From Caldanaerovirga acetigignens (GTDB lineage Bacteria; Bacillota; Thermosediminibacteria; Thermosediminibacterales; Thermosediminibacteraceae), in NCBI RefSeq assembly GCF_900142995.1, contig NZ_FRCR01000006.1, forward strand, positions 80,001 to 144,000: a DNA stretch of 64,000 bases. The letters are read 5' to 3'. The first letter of the stretch is position 1. The number at the start of each line of letters is the position of its first letter. The position numbers were made by a program, and so were the translations under genes. Shown one piece after another: positions 34,467 through 43,998 of this stretch. The notes below the pieces were generated by a model that worked only from the letters and a program-made list of their open reading frames with translations, made no database searches and was not told where the DNA came from.

Positions 34467-35639
34467 GTGAAGGTGTTCTCCCGGTACAAATATCTCATCG
34501 CTATCTTGCTGGGCTTTACTCTTGGAGCTGCTGTAGTCGCCGGTGGAATATTCGCTTACAATTTCTTTTATCCTTCAAACTCGGCTAAGGCAGGCACCTC
34601 AAATTCGGTAATTAACAACTTAAATCAAACAGTGTTTATAGGTCCAACCAACATTCCCGACATCATAGAAAAGGTAGAAGATGCGGTAGTTTTTATAGAG
34701 ACAACAACTAGGAGCGCTTCCGTAAATCCGTTTTTTTACGACCCATTTTTTAGGGAATTTTTTGGAGATAATTTCCCCTTTTCAAGCCAAGAAAGTAGAA
34801 GCGTAGGATCTGGCTTTATCATCAGTTCGGATGGGTATATATTGACAAACCACCACGTCATCGAAGGTGCCACTGAGGTAAACGTCACCGTAAAAGGATT
34901 TTCAAATCCCTTCAAAGCTACAGTAATCGGAACCGACTTCGAACTGGACCTCGCAGTACTCAAGATAAATTCCGATAAAAAACTTCCGTATCTTAATCTG
35001 GGCGACTCTGACAAAATGAGGGTCGGAGATTGGGTTATTGCAATAGGCAACCCTTATCGATTGGACCATACCGTTACTGTCGGAGTAATAAGCGCCAAAG
35101 GAAGACCCCTTGCCATAACCGACAGGTCCACTGGCAAAACAAGGGTGTTCAAGGATCTCATCCAAACTGATGCCGCTATCAATCCAGGAAACAGCGGTGG
35201 TCCATTGATATCATTAAATGGAGAAGTGATAGGTATTAATACTGCAGTCAACGCAGAAGCCCAGGGCATAGGTTTTGCCATTCCTATCAATACAGCAAAA
35301 CAGGTATTGGACGAGCTTATAAAAACCGGCGGCGTTTCAAGACCTTATATCGGTGTTTACCTACAGGATATAACTAAGGATTTGGCGGACTACTTCAATT
35401 TAAAAAGCACTGAAGGTGCCCTGATAAGTTATGTTGTTCCAAATAGCCCCGCGGAAAAAGCAGGACTCAGGCAGGGTGACGTAATTCTTAAGATAAACGA
35501 TAAAACAATTAAAAAAGCTAGCGATGTTTCGGAAATAGTCAGCAACTCAAAGATAAATCAGAAGCTTGTTCTGCTAATATATAGAAATGGCAGGACAATG
35601 TACGTTTCGGTAATTGTAGGGAAAAAACCTAACCAATAA
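34467..35639 (+). CDS. htrA: HtrA/DegP-like membrane-anchored serine protease with PDZ
   Basis: The 390-residue protease has an N-terminal membrane anchor (about residues 8-30), a trypsin-like domain with catalytic His in LTNHHVIEG, Asp in FELDLAVLKI and Ser in NPGNSGGPL, and one C-terminal PDZ domain (PAEKAGLRQGDVILKIN). It degrades or refolds misfolded exported proteins. I chose the GTG at 34467, 8 bases after GGAGG. An ATG at 34452 overlaps that site and is less likely. It is divergent from hisS and has its own terminator. Confidence 0.94.
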   Translation: MKVFSRYKYLIAILLGFTLGAAVVAGGIFAYNFFYPSNSAKAGTSNSVINNLNQTVFIGPTNIPDIIEKVEDAVVFIETTTRSASVNPFFYDPFFREFFGDNFPFSSQESRSVGSGFIISSDGYILTNHHVIEGATEVNVTVKGFSNPFKATVIGTDFELDLAVLKINSDKKLPYLNLGDSDKMRVGDWVIAIGNPYRLDHTVTVGVISAKGRPLAITDRSTGKTRVFKDLIQTDAAINPGNSGGPLISLNGEVIGINTAVNAEAQGIGFAIPINTAKQVLDELIKTGGVSRPYIGVYLQDITKDLADYFNLKSTEGALISYVVPNSPAEKAGLRQGDVILKINDKTIKKASDVSEIVSNSKINQKLVLLIYRNGRTMYVSVIVGKKPNQ

Positions 35640-35640
35640 A

Positions 35641-35675
35641 AACTCGAGGGATCAGGTTTTCCCTCGAGTTTTTTT
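35641..35675. terminator. Bidirectional terminator after htrA
   Basis: AACTCGAGGG and CCCTCGAGTT form a perfect 10-base stem with TTTTTTT on the plus strand and GTTTTTATT on the minus strand. It overlaps the last codons of the small HTH gene, so it serves both convergent genes. Confidence 0.85.
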
Positions 35676-35867
35676 GAAAAAAATCCACTTTGGATCTTTG
35701 TCTTCATCATCTAGCTCGTTTCTGATACTCTTGACTGTGTCTATGTTTACTTTCATATCCCTAGCTATATCTTCATCCGTAGCTCCTTCCTCAAACAATT
35801 CAATATAATCACTAAAAGCTTCTTCTGGTCTAAATATTAACCTGGGGAGCTTGTTTTTTTTCTTCAT
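35652..35867 (-). CDS. Small helix-turn-helix-like protein
   Basis: The 71-residue protein has a basic N-terminus (KKKNKLPRLIF), an acidic helix and an apparent HTH: GATDEDIARDMKVNIDTVKS, which resembles sigma-70 region 4/GerE-like helices. I do not recognise a named family. I chose the ATG at 35867 behind GGAGGGG. Its stop lies in the loop of the htrA terminator. It is followed by the metallo-hydrolase gene upstream on the same strand (65-base gap). Confidence 0.65.
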   Translation of the reverse strand: MKKKNKLPRLIFRPEEAFSDYIELFEEGATDEDIARDMKVNIDTVKSIRNELDDEDKDPKWIFFKKTRGKT

Positions 35868-35932
35868 TATTAGAATCCCCTCCAATCCCCAGGTATAGTT
35901 TTCCCTTTGCTGCAAAAATTATTTATATTAAC

Positions 35933-36550
35933 TTACCGCAAAAAAGGATTTGTCTTCTTTTCAACTCCGAGTGTGGATTCGCTGCCATGCCCAGGTAAGA
36001 CACGCATATCCTCATCTAATATTAAAAGTTTTGTTTTTATAGAATTTATAATCTCTTCATAAGAACCACCAGGAAAATCAGTTCTTCCTATAGAACCGGC
36101 AAAAAGAGTATCTCCTGTAAAAAGAAGTTTGTCTGCTTTTATACATATACTACCAGGTGTGTGGCCAGGAGTCCATATTATCTCTAAGGTTAGTTCACCT
36201 ATTTTAATAATTTCTCCACCTTTTAATTCTTTTTCCGCAGGGGGTTGTATTACTTCATGCCCACCATAAAAAGATAAATTTTCCTTAGAAGATACCAACA
36301 TTTTCGCATCTTTCTCGTGAATTGCAATTTCTGCTCCCGTAAAATCTTTCACTTCTTTAACGGCTCCTATGTGGTCTACATGCCCGTGAGTTAATATTAT
36401 CATTTCAATTTGTAAATTTCCTTCTTTTATTTCTTTTATTATATTTTGTGGTTCGGCACCTGGGTCAATTATCACACCCTTTTTGCCGTTATCAATTAAA
36501 ATATAACAATTAGTAGAAAGAGGCCCTACCTGAAGTTTTTTGAACACCAT
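35933..36550 (-). CDS. Metallo-beta-lactamase fold hydrolase (glyoxalase II-like)
   Basis: The 205-residue protein has the HxHxDH metal motif in LTHGHVDHIG, then WTPGHTPGSICI and LFTGDTLFAGSIGRTDFPGG, ending in VLPGHGSES. This layout fits YcbL/GloB-like hydrolases acting on small thioesters. The exact substrate is unknown. Start ATG at 36550 follows GAGGGGGAAG. It precedes the stop-side of dtd by 12 bases, in the usual rel-dtd-MBL order of Firmicutes. Confidence 0.92.
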   Translation of the reverse strand: MVFKKLQVGPLSTNCYILIDNGKKGVIIDPGAEPQNIIKEIKEGNLQIEMIILTHGHVDHIGAVKEVKDFTGAEIAIHEKDAKMLVSSKENLSFYGGHEVIQPPAEKELKGGEIIKIGELTLEIIWTPGHTPGSICIKADKLLFTGDTLFAGSIGRTDFPGGSYEEIINSIKTKLLILDEDMRVLPGHGSESTLGVEKKTNPFLR

Positions 36551-36562
36551 CAATCTTCCCCC

Positions 36563-37012
36563 TCAAAACATCTTTTTCGAATCTAATAAAATTGTCACCG
36601 GTCCATCATTGAGTATGGTCACCAGCATATTAGCCTGAAATTGGCCGGTTTTTACACTAGCGACCTTATCTCGGCATAATTCTACAAAAACTTCGTACAA
36701 TTCGCGGGCTTTATCCTGAGGAGCAGCCTGAGTAAAACTCGGCCTCCTGCCTTTTCTAACGTCACCCATAAGGGTAAATTGAGACACAATCAACATTTCT
36801 CCCTTTGTTTCTTCTAAAGAAAGGTTCATCTTTCCTTCATTGTCCTCGAATATCCTGAGAGACACTATCTTTTCTGCCAAATATTCTGCATCCTCTAAAG
36901 TATCATCCTGTGAAACTCCCAGAAGAACCATAAGCCCCGGACCTATCTGACTTATTATTTCATCATCTACGGCAACAGAAGCACCCTTTACCCGCTGAAC
37001 GACAGCTCTCAT
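36563..37012 (-). CDS. dtd: D-aminoacyl-tRNA deacylase
   Basis: Dtd (149 residues) removes D-amino acids (and glycine mischarged on tRNA-Ala). Its active-site motifs are intact: VSQFTLMGD near residue 77 and the Gly-cisPro equivalent in [11 protein letters not shown] near the C-terminus. The opening [13 protein letters not shown] is typical. It lies 15 bases after the rel gene. Confidence 0.96.
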   Translation of the reverse strand: MRAVVQRVKGASVAVDDEIISQIGPGLMVLLGVSQDDTLEDAEYLAEKIVSLRIFEDNEGKMNLSLEETKGEMLIVSQFTLMGDVRKGRRPSFTQAAPQDKARELYEVFVELCRDKVASVKTGQFQANMLVTILNDGPVTILLDSKKMF

Positions 37013-37027
37013 TACCTTTATTACCCC

Positions 37028-39193
37028 CTACTGATTCATTACCCTTCTAACTTCGAAAATTCCATTAATCTTTTTTAATTTTTGAATAATATTATCCAAG
37101 TGTTGTTTATCCGTAATTTCAAGAATTAGGTCTATTACCGCTATGCCGTTTTTCGACGCTCTGGCATTTACCGAATCTATTGTAGTGTTCATATCCCCTA
37201 GGATGTCCAGCACATCTGACAGCATACCTGGTCTGTCGTAACCTGAAGCCTCAATTTCTACCGGGAACGACTTTTCTTTAAATCCATCCCATTTAACTTC
37301 AATAAGTCTTTCTTTATCGTAGACATTATTAATTACATTCGGACAATCCTGCCGGTGTATTGAAACACCTCGACCTCTAGTTATATATCCCACTATTTTG
37401 TCTCCCGGCACAGGGTTACAACACCTGGAAAACTTAACCAGAACATTATCTACACCGTCTATTTTTACACCTTCAAATATTTTATTTTTTTGCCTAAATT
37501 TTTGTTCTACTTTTGCGCTTTCCAGTTCTCCTTTGTCGGATCTAACGTTCTTTTTATATTCTTCTATAATTCTTTGAACAGCTTGAGTCGCTGAAATTCC
37601 TCCGTATCCAACCGATGCAAAAAGATCGTCGACATTTTGAAAGCTTAGCTTTTTTAACAGGTTGTCCATAAAATCCTGATTTATAAGCTGATAAATGTCG
37701 TACCCCTGTCTTTTGGCCTCTTTCTCCAGCATCTCCTTTCCTCGATTTATGTTTTCCTCACGTCTTTCTTTTTTAAACCACTGTCTTATTTTATTTTTTG
37801 CCTGAGTAGATTTGACAAACTGCAGCCAATCCCGGCTAGGACCATTGCTGTGAGCCGATGTAATTATTTCAACTATATCTCCGTTTTTCAGCTTATAATC
37901 TAAAGGTACGATCTTGCCGTTAACTTTTGCCCCAATACATCTGTTTCCGATGTCCGTATGAATCCTATAAGCGAAGTCTATAGGACAAGATCCTGCTGGT
38001 AAGTTTATCACATCTCCTTTAGGAGTAAAGACGTAAACCTCATCGGAAAACAAATCTATTTTTAGGGATTCCATGAATTCTTTAGCATCCCGCAAATCTC
38101 TCTGCCAGTCGAGGATCTCTCTAAGCCAAGATAGTTTTTTGTCAAAATTGTCGCTTTTATTTCCCTCTTTATATCTCCAATGAGCTGCGATACCATATTC
38201 CGCCGTTTTGTGCATTTCGTAAGTTCTTATTTGAATTTCCAAAGGTTCCCCTGAAGAGTCTATAACGGTAGTATGAAGTGATTGATACATATTAGGTTTT
38301 GGCATAGCTATATAGTCTTTGAATCTACCCGGTATAGGTTTCCATAAGGTATGGACAACCCCTAATGCTGCGTAACAATCTCTTACACTTGAAACAATTA
38401 TTCTTACAGCAGTTAAATCGTAAATCTGTTCGAAGGATTTATTTTGTTCCTTCATTTTTTTATAGATGCTGTAAAAATGCTTTGGACGTCCCTGAATCTC
38501 TGCCTTAATGCCAGCGGCATCTAATTTTTTTTCCAAAATGGCTATCATCTTGTTTATATGTTCTTCTCTTTCCTTTCTTTTTTTGGCCACTTTTTCTACT
38601 AATTCATAGTATCTTTCTGGTTCCAAATACCTAAAAGCTAAATCCTCCAATTCCCACTTAATTTTAGATATTCCAAGTCGATGAGCAAGGGGAGCAAAAA
38701 TTTCCAACGTTTCTACGGCTATTTCCTTTTGCTTATCTATAGGCAGATACTTAAGAGTCCTCATATTGTGGAGCCTGTCTGCCAGCTTTATAAGTATAAC
38801 TCTTATATCTTTAGCCATCGCCAAGAACATTTTTCTGAGATTTTCCGCCTGCTGTTCTTCCTTAGTCTTAAACTCAAGTTTCCCCAATTTTGTTACGCCA
38901 TCTACCAATAAAGCTATTTCGCCTCCGAATTCTCTGGTAATATCTTCCAGCGTATATTCTGTGTCCTCTACTACATCGTGCAACAGGCCGGCAGCTATTG
39001 TGATGGTATCAAGTTCAAGGTCAGCCAAAATCATGGCAACTTCTAAGGGGTGGAAAATGTATAGCTCCCCGGAAATTCGGTGCTGGCCATCATGGGCTTT
39101 TTTTGCAAATTCGTACGCCCTATCGACCAGCTCCAAGTTGGCCGAAGGATTATACGATTTTATGCGATCTTTCAGGGTATGAAGAGTTGCCAA
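37028..39193 (-). CDS. rel: Bifunctional (p)ppGpp synthetase/hydrolase Rel
   Basis: This 721-residue protein makes and breaks (p)ppGpp. The HD hydrolase domain has FHPLEVAMILADLE and LLHDVVEDTEYT; the synthetase domain has RPKHFYSIYKKM and VHTLWKPIPGRFKDYIA; TGS (VYVFTPKGDVINLPAGS), a zinc-finger-like CCNPVPGD region and a C-terminal ACT domain follow. Both active sites look intact. A TTG at 39193, 8 bases after AGGGG, is the likelier start; a GTG at 39202 overlaps that site. It sits between apt and dtd. Confidence 0.96.
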   Translation of the reverse strand: MATLHTLKDRIKSYNPSANLELVDRAYEFAKKAHDGQHRISGELYIFHPLEVAMILADLELDTITIAAGLLHDVVEDTEYTLEDITREFGGEIALLVDGVTKLGKLEFKTKEEQQAENLRKMFLAMAKDIRVILIKLADRLHNMRTLKYLPIDKQKEIAVETLEIFAPLAHRLGISKIKWELEDLAFRYLEPERYYELVEKVAKKRKEREEHINKMIAILEKKLDAAGIKAEIQGRPKHFYSIYKKMKEQNKSFEQIYDLTAVRIIVSSVRDCYAALGVVHTLWKPIPGRFKDYIAMPKPNMYQSLHTTVIDSSGEPLEIQIRTYEMHKTAEYGIAAHWRYKEGNKSDNFDKKLSWLREILDWQRDLRDAKEFMESLKIDLFSDEVYVFTPKGDVINLPAGSCPIDFAYRIHTDIGNRCIGAKVNGKIVPLDYKLKNGDIVEIITSAHSNGPSRDWLQFVKSTQAKNKIRQWFKKERREENINRGKEMLEKEAKRQGYDIYQLINQDFMDNLLKKLSFQNVDDLFASVGYGGISATQAVQRIIEEYKKNVRSDKGELESAKVEQKFRQKNKIFEGVKIDGVDNVLVKFSRCCNPVPGDKIVGYITRGRGVSIHRQDCPNVINNVYDKERLIEVKWDGFKEKSFPVEIEASGYDRPGMLSDVLDILGDMNTTIDSVNARASKNGIAVIDLILEITDKQHLDNIIQKLKKINGIFEVRRVMNQ

Positions 39194-39214
39194 AATATCC
39201 ACCCCTTTTTAAAC

Positions 39215-39727
39215 TTAATACTTTATTAGAGAAATTACCTCGTACTTAGATAAATATTCTCTTCCTTTTAAATCCGTCAATTCAATCAAGAAAGCAACAG
39301 CAGTAACTATCCCGCCGAGTCTTTCGACCAATTCGATAGTGGAAAAAATAGTTCCTCCTGTAGCTAAAAGGTCATCCACCACTAATACCTTTTGGCCAGC
39401 TTCAATAGCATCTTTGTGCATTTCAAGCACATCGGTTCCGTACTCAAGTTTGTATTCAGCTTTTATGGTCTCCCCAGGAAGCTTTCCTTTTTTCCTTGCA
39501 GGAACAAATCCTTTGCCAAGTTCATAAGCAAGCGGTGCCCCGATAATAAATCCTCTGGCCTCAGGTCCAGCTACAAGATCAAAATCTTTTTCTCTTACCA
39601 AATCTGCTAAACTTTTAATGGCTATTTTGAAAGCTTCTCCGTCTTTCAAAAGCGTAGTTATATCTTTAAAGCTTATTCCCTTTTTAGGAAAATCCATTAT
39701 TACTCGAATTTTTTCTTTCAGATCCAT
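39215..39727 (-). CDS. apt: Adenine phosphoribosyltransferase
   Basis: Apt (170 residues) salvages adenine to AMP using PRPP. The PRPP-binding loop is [13 protein letters not shown] near residue 122, with [19 protein letters not shown] near residue 52 and the opening [28 protein letters not shown] precedes the ATG. recJ-apt-rel is the usual Firmicute order, linking purine salvage with the stringent response. Confidence 0.97.
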   Translation of the reverse strand: MDLKEKIRVIMDFPKKGISFKDITTLLKDGEAFKIAIKSLADLVREKDFDLVAGPEARGFIIGAPLAYELGKGFVPARKKGKLPGETIKAEYKLEYGTDVLEMHKDAIEAGQKVLVVDDLLATGGTIFSTIELVERLGGIVTAVAFLIELTDLKGREYLSKYEVISLIKY

Positions 39728-39752
39728 TCGATCTCCTCCTGTTTTAATAATT

Positions 39753-42293
39753 CTAGATATTATAAAAATTGTTATAAAATTCTATTACCTTTTTCTTTAA
39801 TAACACAATGTTTCGATAAGTAGGCGAAAAATTGAAATCCAATTTCTTTAAGTTGAAACTAAAATGCAGAACTTTAACTTTGTCTTTCTCTATAATATAC
39901 TTTAAAATTCCCAACTCTTTTAAAATACTCAGCGCAGTAATAATACTTATTCGATCCACTTTTTTTACATCTTGCTGTTTGAAAAAATTCACTAATTCAT
40001 TTAAATAAAAAACATTTTTCCCGTTTTTTGTTAAATTATATATATGACTTAAAGTCGATGCGAAAATTTGCTTGCAAGGTAATAATTTTTCACATACTAA
40101 ATAGTTATATCTCAAATCTTCCCTGTTGAAAATTAAATGAAGTTTAGGCAAAGGCGAGTTTAAAACATGATCTCTCATAAGTTCAATGCTAAATGGCGGA
40201 TCATAAAAAACTATCTCATCCATATCCCCTGACAGAACTTTGTGGGAATCAGCCTCTGGATTTATTAAGATCACATTTTTTTTATTTAATACATTTTTGC
40301 CTTCTAAATTAAAAAAAACCCCCAGCTCTGATCTTGCAATATCAAATTTTTTAAGATAAACTAGAAGTCTCCATGCTTGATATGGAGTGTTTACTTTAAC
40401 AAGGATTCTTTTAGATGATTCAAAAAGGCTCTTTATGTATTTTCTTTTGTTTTTTACTTTAAAAAACTCTATATCATTGCTGATACAGTATGAATTCTCG
40501 TCAATATCATTAAAATCCATTTCTCTTAAAACATTTAAAAACCGTTTAAAATACTCTTCTTCCAATTTTATCATAATATCGTCCCGAAGAAAGGGGATTT
40601 TTATATCTTTTAGATTAAGCTGCAAACTCTTACTCCCTTCCCACTCATCGAGCTCAAGCCAAAAAGCTACATCTATTAAAGGAGCCTTTTCTAGTTGGTT
40701 TTTGTAATCTCCAAAATTAAAACCAATAGCTCTGAATTCTTTTTCCTTTTTTTTCAATCGAATCTTTAAATGATTTTCCTTTTCTCCTATAACTTTGATT
40801 TGTTCTATCGCCATACTCTTGCAGACAAAAACAGGCTTAGGGTTGCCAAACCCGAAAGGCTTAAGGAGCTGAAGCTGCTCAGCCAGTTCGGTCGTCAATT
40901 CCTCTGGTGTCAATTCCATATCTATCTTCAGTTTCATTTCCCATTTTTCTCTTTCAGTAGACTTAGCTAATTCATTTATTTTTAAACGAAAATTTTCTAT
41001 CTCTTTTACTTTTATAGTGAAACCAACAGCCTGTTCGTGACCACCAAATTTATCAAGCATATCAGACAATTTACTCAAAGCTTCGAAAATATCAAAACCC
41101 GGTACGCTTCTCGCAGATCCCCTCCCTTCTTCTCCTTCTTCTGATATAAGGATACAAGGTATACAATAGTTTTGCACAAGTTTCGAAGCTACGATCCCAA
41201 TAACACCGGGATGCCATCTGGAACCAGACACTACTATAACTCTGTCTTTATCAATTCTCACGTTTTTTTGTATGTACTCCTTTGCTTCATTATATATCCT
41301 TGTTTCAATAGCCTGCCTTTCTCGATTGAGTAATTCTAAATCCTTAGCTAGCCTTTTTGCTTCATTTTCATCATCTGCAAGTAAAAGTTGTACGGCCAAA
41401 GTAGCATCCGAAAGTCTCCCTGCAGCGTTTAACCTCGGCGCTAAAATATAACTAATTTTTTCCTCATCTATGTCTTTAACCGAAAGTCTACATTCCTCCA
41501 ATAGAGCAAGCAGTCCTTTTTTATCCGTATTTTTTAATACATTTATTCCCCATTTTGCAATTATCCGATTTTCATCTACCAACGGAACCATATCGGCTAT
41601 CGTACCTAATGCGACCAGGTCCAAAAATTTTAAGGTCACGTCTTTGTTACAATTTGAAAGAGCCTGAACTAATTTTAGAGCAACTCCTACTCCAGCCAGT
41701 TCTTTAAAAGGATAAGAGCAGTCTTTTTGTTTTGGATTTATTACCGCAATAGCTTTAGGTACATCGTCGTGAGGCTCGTGATGATCCGTAATCACCATAT
41801 CCATTCCTAGTTCTTTTGAGTAAATTACTTCTTCTTTTGAAGCTATGCCATTATCTACTGTAATTATCAACTTAGTACCGCTTTTTGCAATCTTTTCGAG
41901 CGCCTCCTTATTTAACCCGTATCCTTCTTCTAACCTTGAGGGAATGTAAAATTCGACATCTCCTCCCAGTTCACGCAAAGCTTTTACTAACAATGCACAG
42001 CCAGTAACCCCATCAACATCATAGTCTCCGTAAACTGTTATCTTTTCTCCGTTTGAAATAGCTTTTTTGACCCTAATTACGGCTTTTTCCATATCCTTAA
42101 GCAAAAAAGGATTGTACATGTCATCAATAGAAACCCTTAAAAAGCGCAGTACATCTTCTCTTTTTTCTATACCTCTAGCTTTTAACAGCTTTAAAATTAC
42201 AGGGTGGAGATTTTTCTCACTATAGGACGGAATTACAGGCGGACAAAATTCCCACAGGTAGTTTCCATCGATCACAAAACTACACACCTCCAT
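39753..42293 (-). CDS. recJ: Single-stranded-DNA exonuclease RecJ
   Basis: RecJ is a 5'-3' ssDNA exonuclease for recombination and mismatch repair. The 846-residue protein has DHH motifs ([31 protein letters not shown]), [14 protein letters not shown] and a DHHA1 domain with [15 protein letters not shown] text ([14 protein letters not shown]). The last 260 residues form a long, AT-rich C-terminal region unlike short Gram-negative RecJ. The ATG at 42293 overlaps the ribosome binding site; a GTG at 42275 is an alternative start. Confidence 0.95.
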   Translation of the reverse strand: MEVCSFVIDGNYLWEFCPPVIPSYSEKNLHPVILKLLKARGIEKREDVLRFLRVSIDDMYNPFLLKDMEKAVIRVKKAISNGEKITVYGDYDVDGVTGCALLVKALRELGGDVEFYIPSRLEEGYGLNKEALEKIAKSGTKLIITVDNGIASKEEVIYSKELGMDMVITDHHEPHDDVPKAIAVINPKQKDCSYPFKELAGVGVALKLVQALSNCNKDVTLKFLDLVALGTIADMVPLVDENRIIAKWGINVLKNTDKKGLLALLEECRLSVKDIDEEKISYILAPRLNAAGRLSDATLAVQLLLADDENEAKRLAKDLELLNRERQAIETRIYNEAKEYIQKNVRIDKDRVIVVSGSRWHPGVIGIVASKLVQNYCIPCILISEEGEEGRGSARSVPGFDIFEALSKLSDMLDKFGGHEQAVGFTIKVKEIENFRLKINELAKSTEREKWEMKLKIDMELTPEELTTELAEQLQLLKPFGFGNPKPVFVCKSMAIEQIKVIGEKENHLKIRLKKKEKEFRAIGFNFGDYKNQLEKAPLIDVAFWLELDEWEGSKSLQLNLKDIKIPFLRDDIMIKLEEEYFKRFLNVLREMDFNDIDENSYCISNDIEFFKVKNKRKYIKSLFESSKRILVKVNTPYQAWRLLVYLKKFDIARSELGVFFNLEGKNVLNKKNVILINPEADSHKVLSGDMDEIVFYDPPFSIELMRDHVLNSPLPKLHLIFNREDLRYNYLVCEKLLPCKQIFASTLSHIYNLTKNGKNVFYLNELVNFFKQQDVKKVDRISIITALSILKELGILKYIIEKDKVKVLHFSFNLKKLDFNFSPTYRNIVLLKKKVIEFYNNFYNI

Positions 42294-42351
42294 CCCTTAA
42301 AACACATATAAATTATAAAACAACCGAAACTTTATATCAATGAATTTTTTA

Positions 42352-43998
42352 TTAAATCAAATGCCTACTATTATTCAAGACGTTCACTAGCACATCTTTA
42401 TCTAACTCTTCTACGATGTAAAGTTTACCATTTGCAGCCTCAACTATCTTAGTGAGGCAATCCTTGTTTGGTTGTAAGCCAATACAGCAGAAATCTATTT
42501 TTTTCTTTCTAATATTTTGAGCAGCAATAATTGCATCCTTTACCGGATCTGTACTCCAAACCGGCACAGTAGGAATTCCATCTGTCACCAGTATAATCAA
42601 CGGATTTTTTAAATTCTTAGAGCACATATAGGATAGTGCCCTCTCCAAGGCAAGGGCAAGAGGAGTAAGGCCTGAAGATGCTATGCTGCTTACACCGTAA
42701 TCGACCTGGCTGAAATTTTTGGTAAAGGGAACGCAAATCTTTACCTCTTTTTCTTGAAAAGTCAGGACGCTGACTCTTCTATAGGAAGTTAAAACAATAT
42801 GCTTTGCCAAATATTTTGCACTTCTTAATCTTTCACCTGCCATGCTAGCACTTGCATCTATAAGCAGGCAAATATCTTGTCCCTTTTCAAAAGATCTTTT
42901 GATAATTACGATGTCTTCAGTTGAAATTGACAATTTTTTTCTTTCTGAATAACACCTAATTAAGGCTCTTTTTATAGTCTCTGTTATTTCGATCTCTTCG
43001 AGCCATTCATTTTTATTATAAATTTTTTTTGATAAAATTCCCTTGTTTTTGAGTGTATTTTTTGCGTTTCCGAAGGCTGGTGTTATTATTTTTTCCCCTT
43101 TTTTAGGAAGGTCTCTTATCATTCTCTTCAAAATCAACTCTATTTCTTTATTATTTTGTTTTATATATTCAATGAGACTTTCTCCTTCCTTTGTTAAATT
43201 GTAAACACCGGATTTTTTGCAAACAATAGCATTCCTTTCTAGGCGTGCTAAAACTTCGTTCAAATCTCCGTACTTTTTCTTTAACTCAAAAAGGTCCTTT
43301 CTTTTTTCAGACTTAAAGTATTCTAGAAGTTCCTGTAATTCGTTTATGCTGCCAAAATATTCGCTTAACTCAATAGCCCTTTGATATTCATTTTCTGTAA
43401 AGGGGCCTTTGCTGAAGTTGGTTTGTTTTAAAAAAGAGTCTGAATTTGTAGCATAAGGTGAAAGGTCGCATGGAGTATTGCCAATGTCATTTCTAATTTT
43501 TTCTACTTTTCGTATTTCTATGCCTTGCTCTAACAGAGCTTCTTCCACTTTAATTATTAAAAAGAGTAAAAAATCTAAATTGTCATCGTCGAGCAAAACA
43601 GCAAGGTGTACATGATTCAAGTGGTTTTTTAAAAGGCTCTCAGTTTTACCATAATTTAGGGTACCAGTCAATCTTCCTCCTCCGCTGCCCGTTTGAATAT
43701 CTATAAAATCCCCCAAAGCCTCCTTAGAAACCTCTGTGAGTGCTTTTAAAAGGTTTTCTGCAACTTTTTTTACGTCTACCCTTCTTACTTCATGAAATAA
43801 ATCCACATGCACAATTTCGCCTTCATTGAACCTGTTATAAAAAACTTTTCCTGCATCAGAATTAGTGATAATTCGAACCAATTGAGGGCGTTCCGGAGAA
43901 ATTACGTGTATTTTCCTGCTTGCTACTGCTGCTTCACCTATTCGAACTCCTCTTCCTTTTGCAAATTCATTCTTTATTTTTTCTAATAATTTAATCAT
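42352..43998 (-). CDS. VWA-domain protein paired with an AAA+ ATPase
   Basis: The 548-residue protein has a C-terminal von Willebrand A domain with an intact MIDAS: DASAS in CLLIDASASMAGERL, Thr in SSGLTPLALAL and Asp in LVTDGIPTVPV. The N-terminal 350 residues have basic, helical stretches and no domain I recognise; a Gly-rich DIQTGSGGGRLTG lies near residue 100. The start ATG overlaps the AAA+ gene stop by one base (TAATG), so the two are translated together. By analogy with MoxR/ChlI-ChlD pairs the proteins should form one complex, but no client is visible. Confidence 0.75.
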   Translation of the reverse strand: MIKLLEKIKNEFAKGRGVRIGEAAVASRKIHVISPERPQLVRIITNSDAGKVFYNRFNEGEIVHVDLFHEVRRVDVKKVAENLLKALTEVSKEALGDFIDIQTGSGGGRLTGTLNYGKTESLLKNHLNHVHLAVLLDDDNLDFLLFLIIKVEEALLEQGIEIRKVEKIRNDIGNTPCDLSPYATNSDSFLKQTNFSKGPFTENEYQRAIELSEYFGSINELQELLEYFKSEKRKDLFELKKKYGDLNEVLARLERNAIVCKKSGVYNLTKEGESLIEYIKQNNKEIELILKRMIRDLPKKGEKIITPAFGNAKNTLKNKGILSKKIYNKNEWLEEIEITETIKRALIRCYSERKKLSISTEDIVIIKRSFEKGQDICLLIDASASMAGERLRSAKYLAKHIVLTSYRRVSVLTFQEKEVKICVPFTKNFSQVDYGVSSIASSGLTPLALALERALSYMCSKNLKNPLIILVTDGIPTVPVWSTDPVKDAIIAAQNIRKKKIDFCCIGLQPNKDCLTKIVEAANGKLYIVEELDKDVLVNVLNNSRHLI

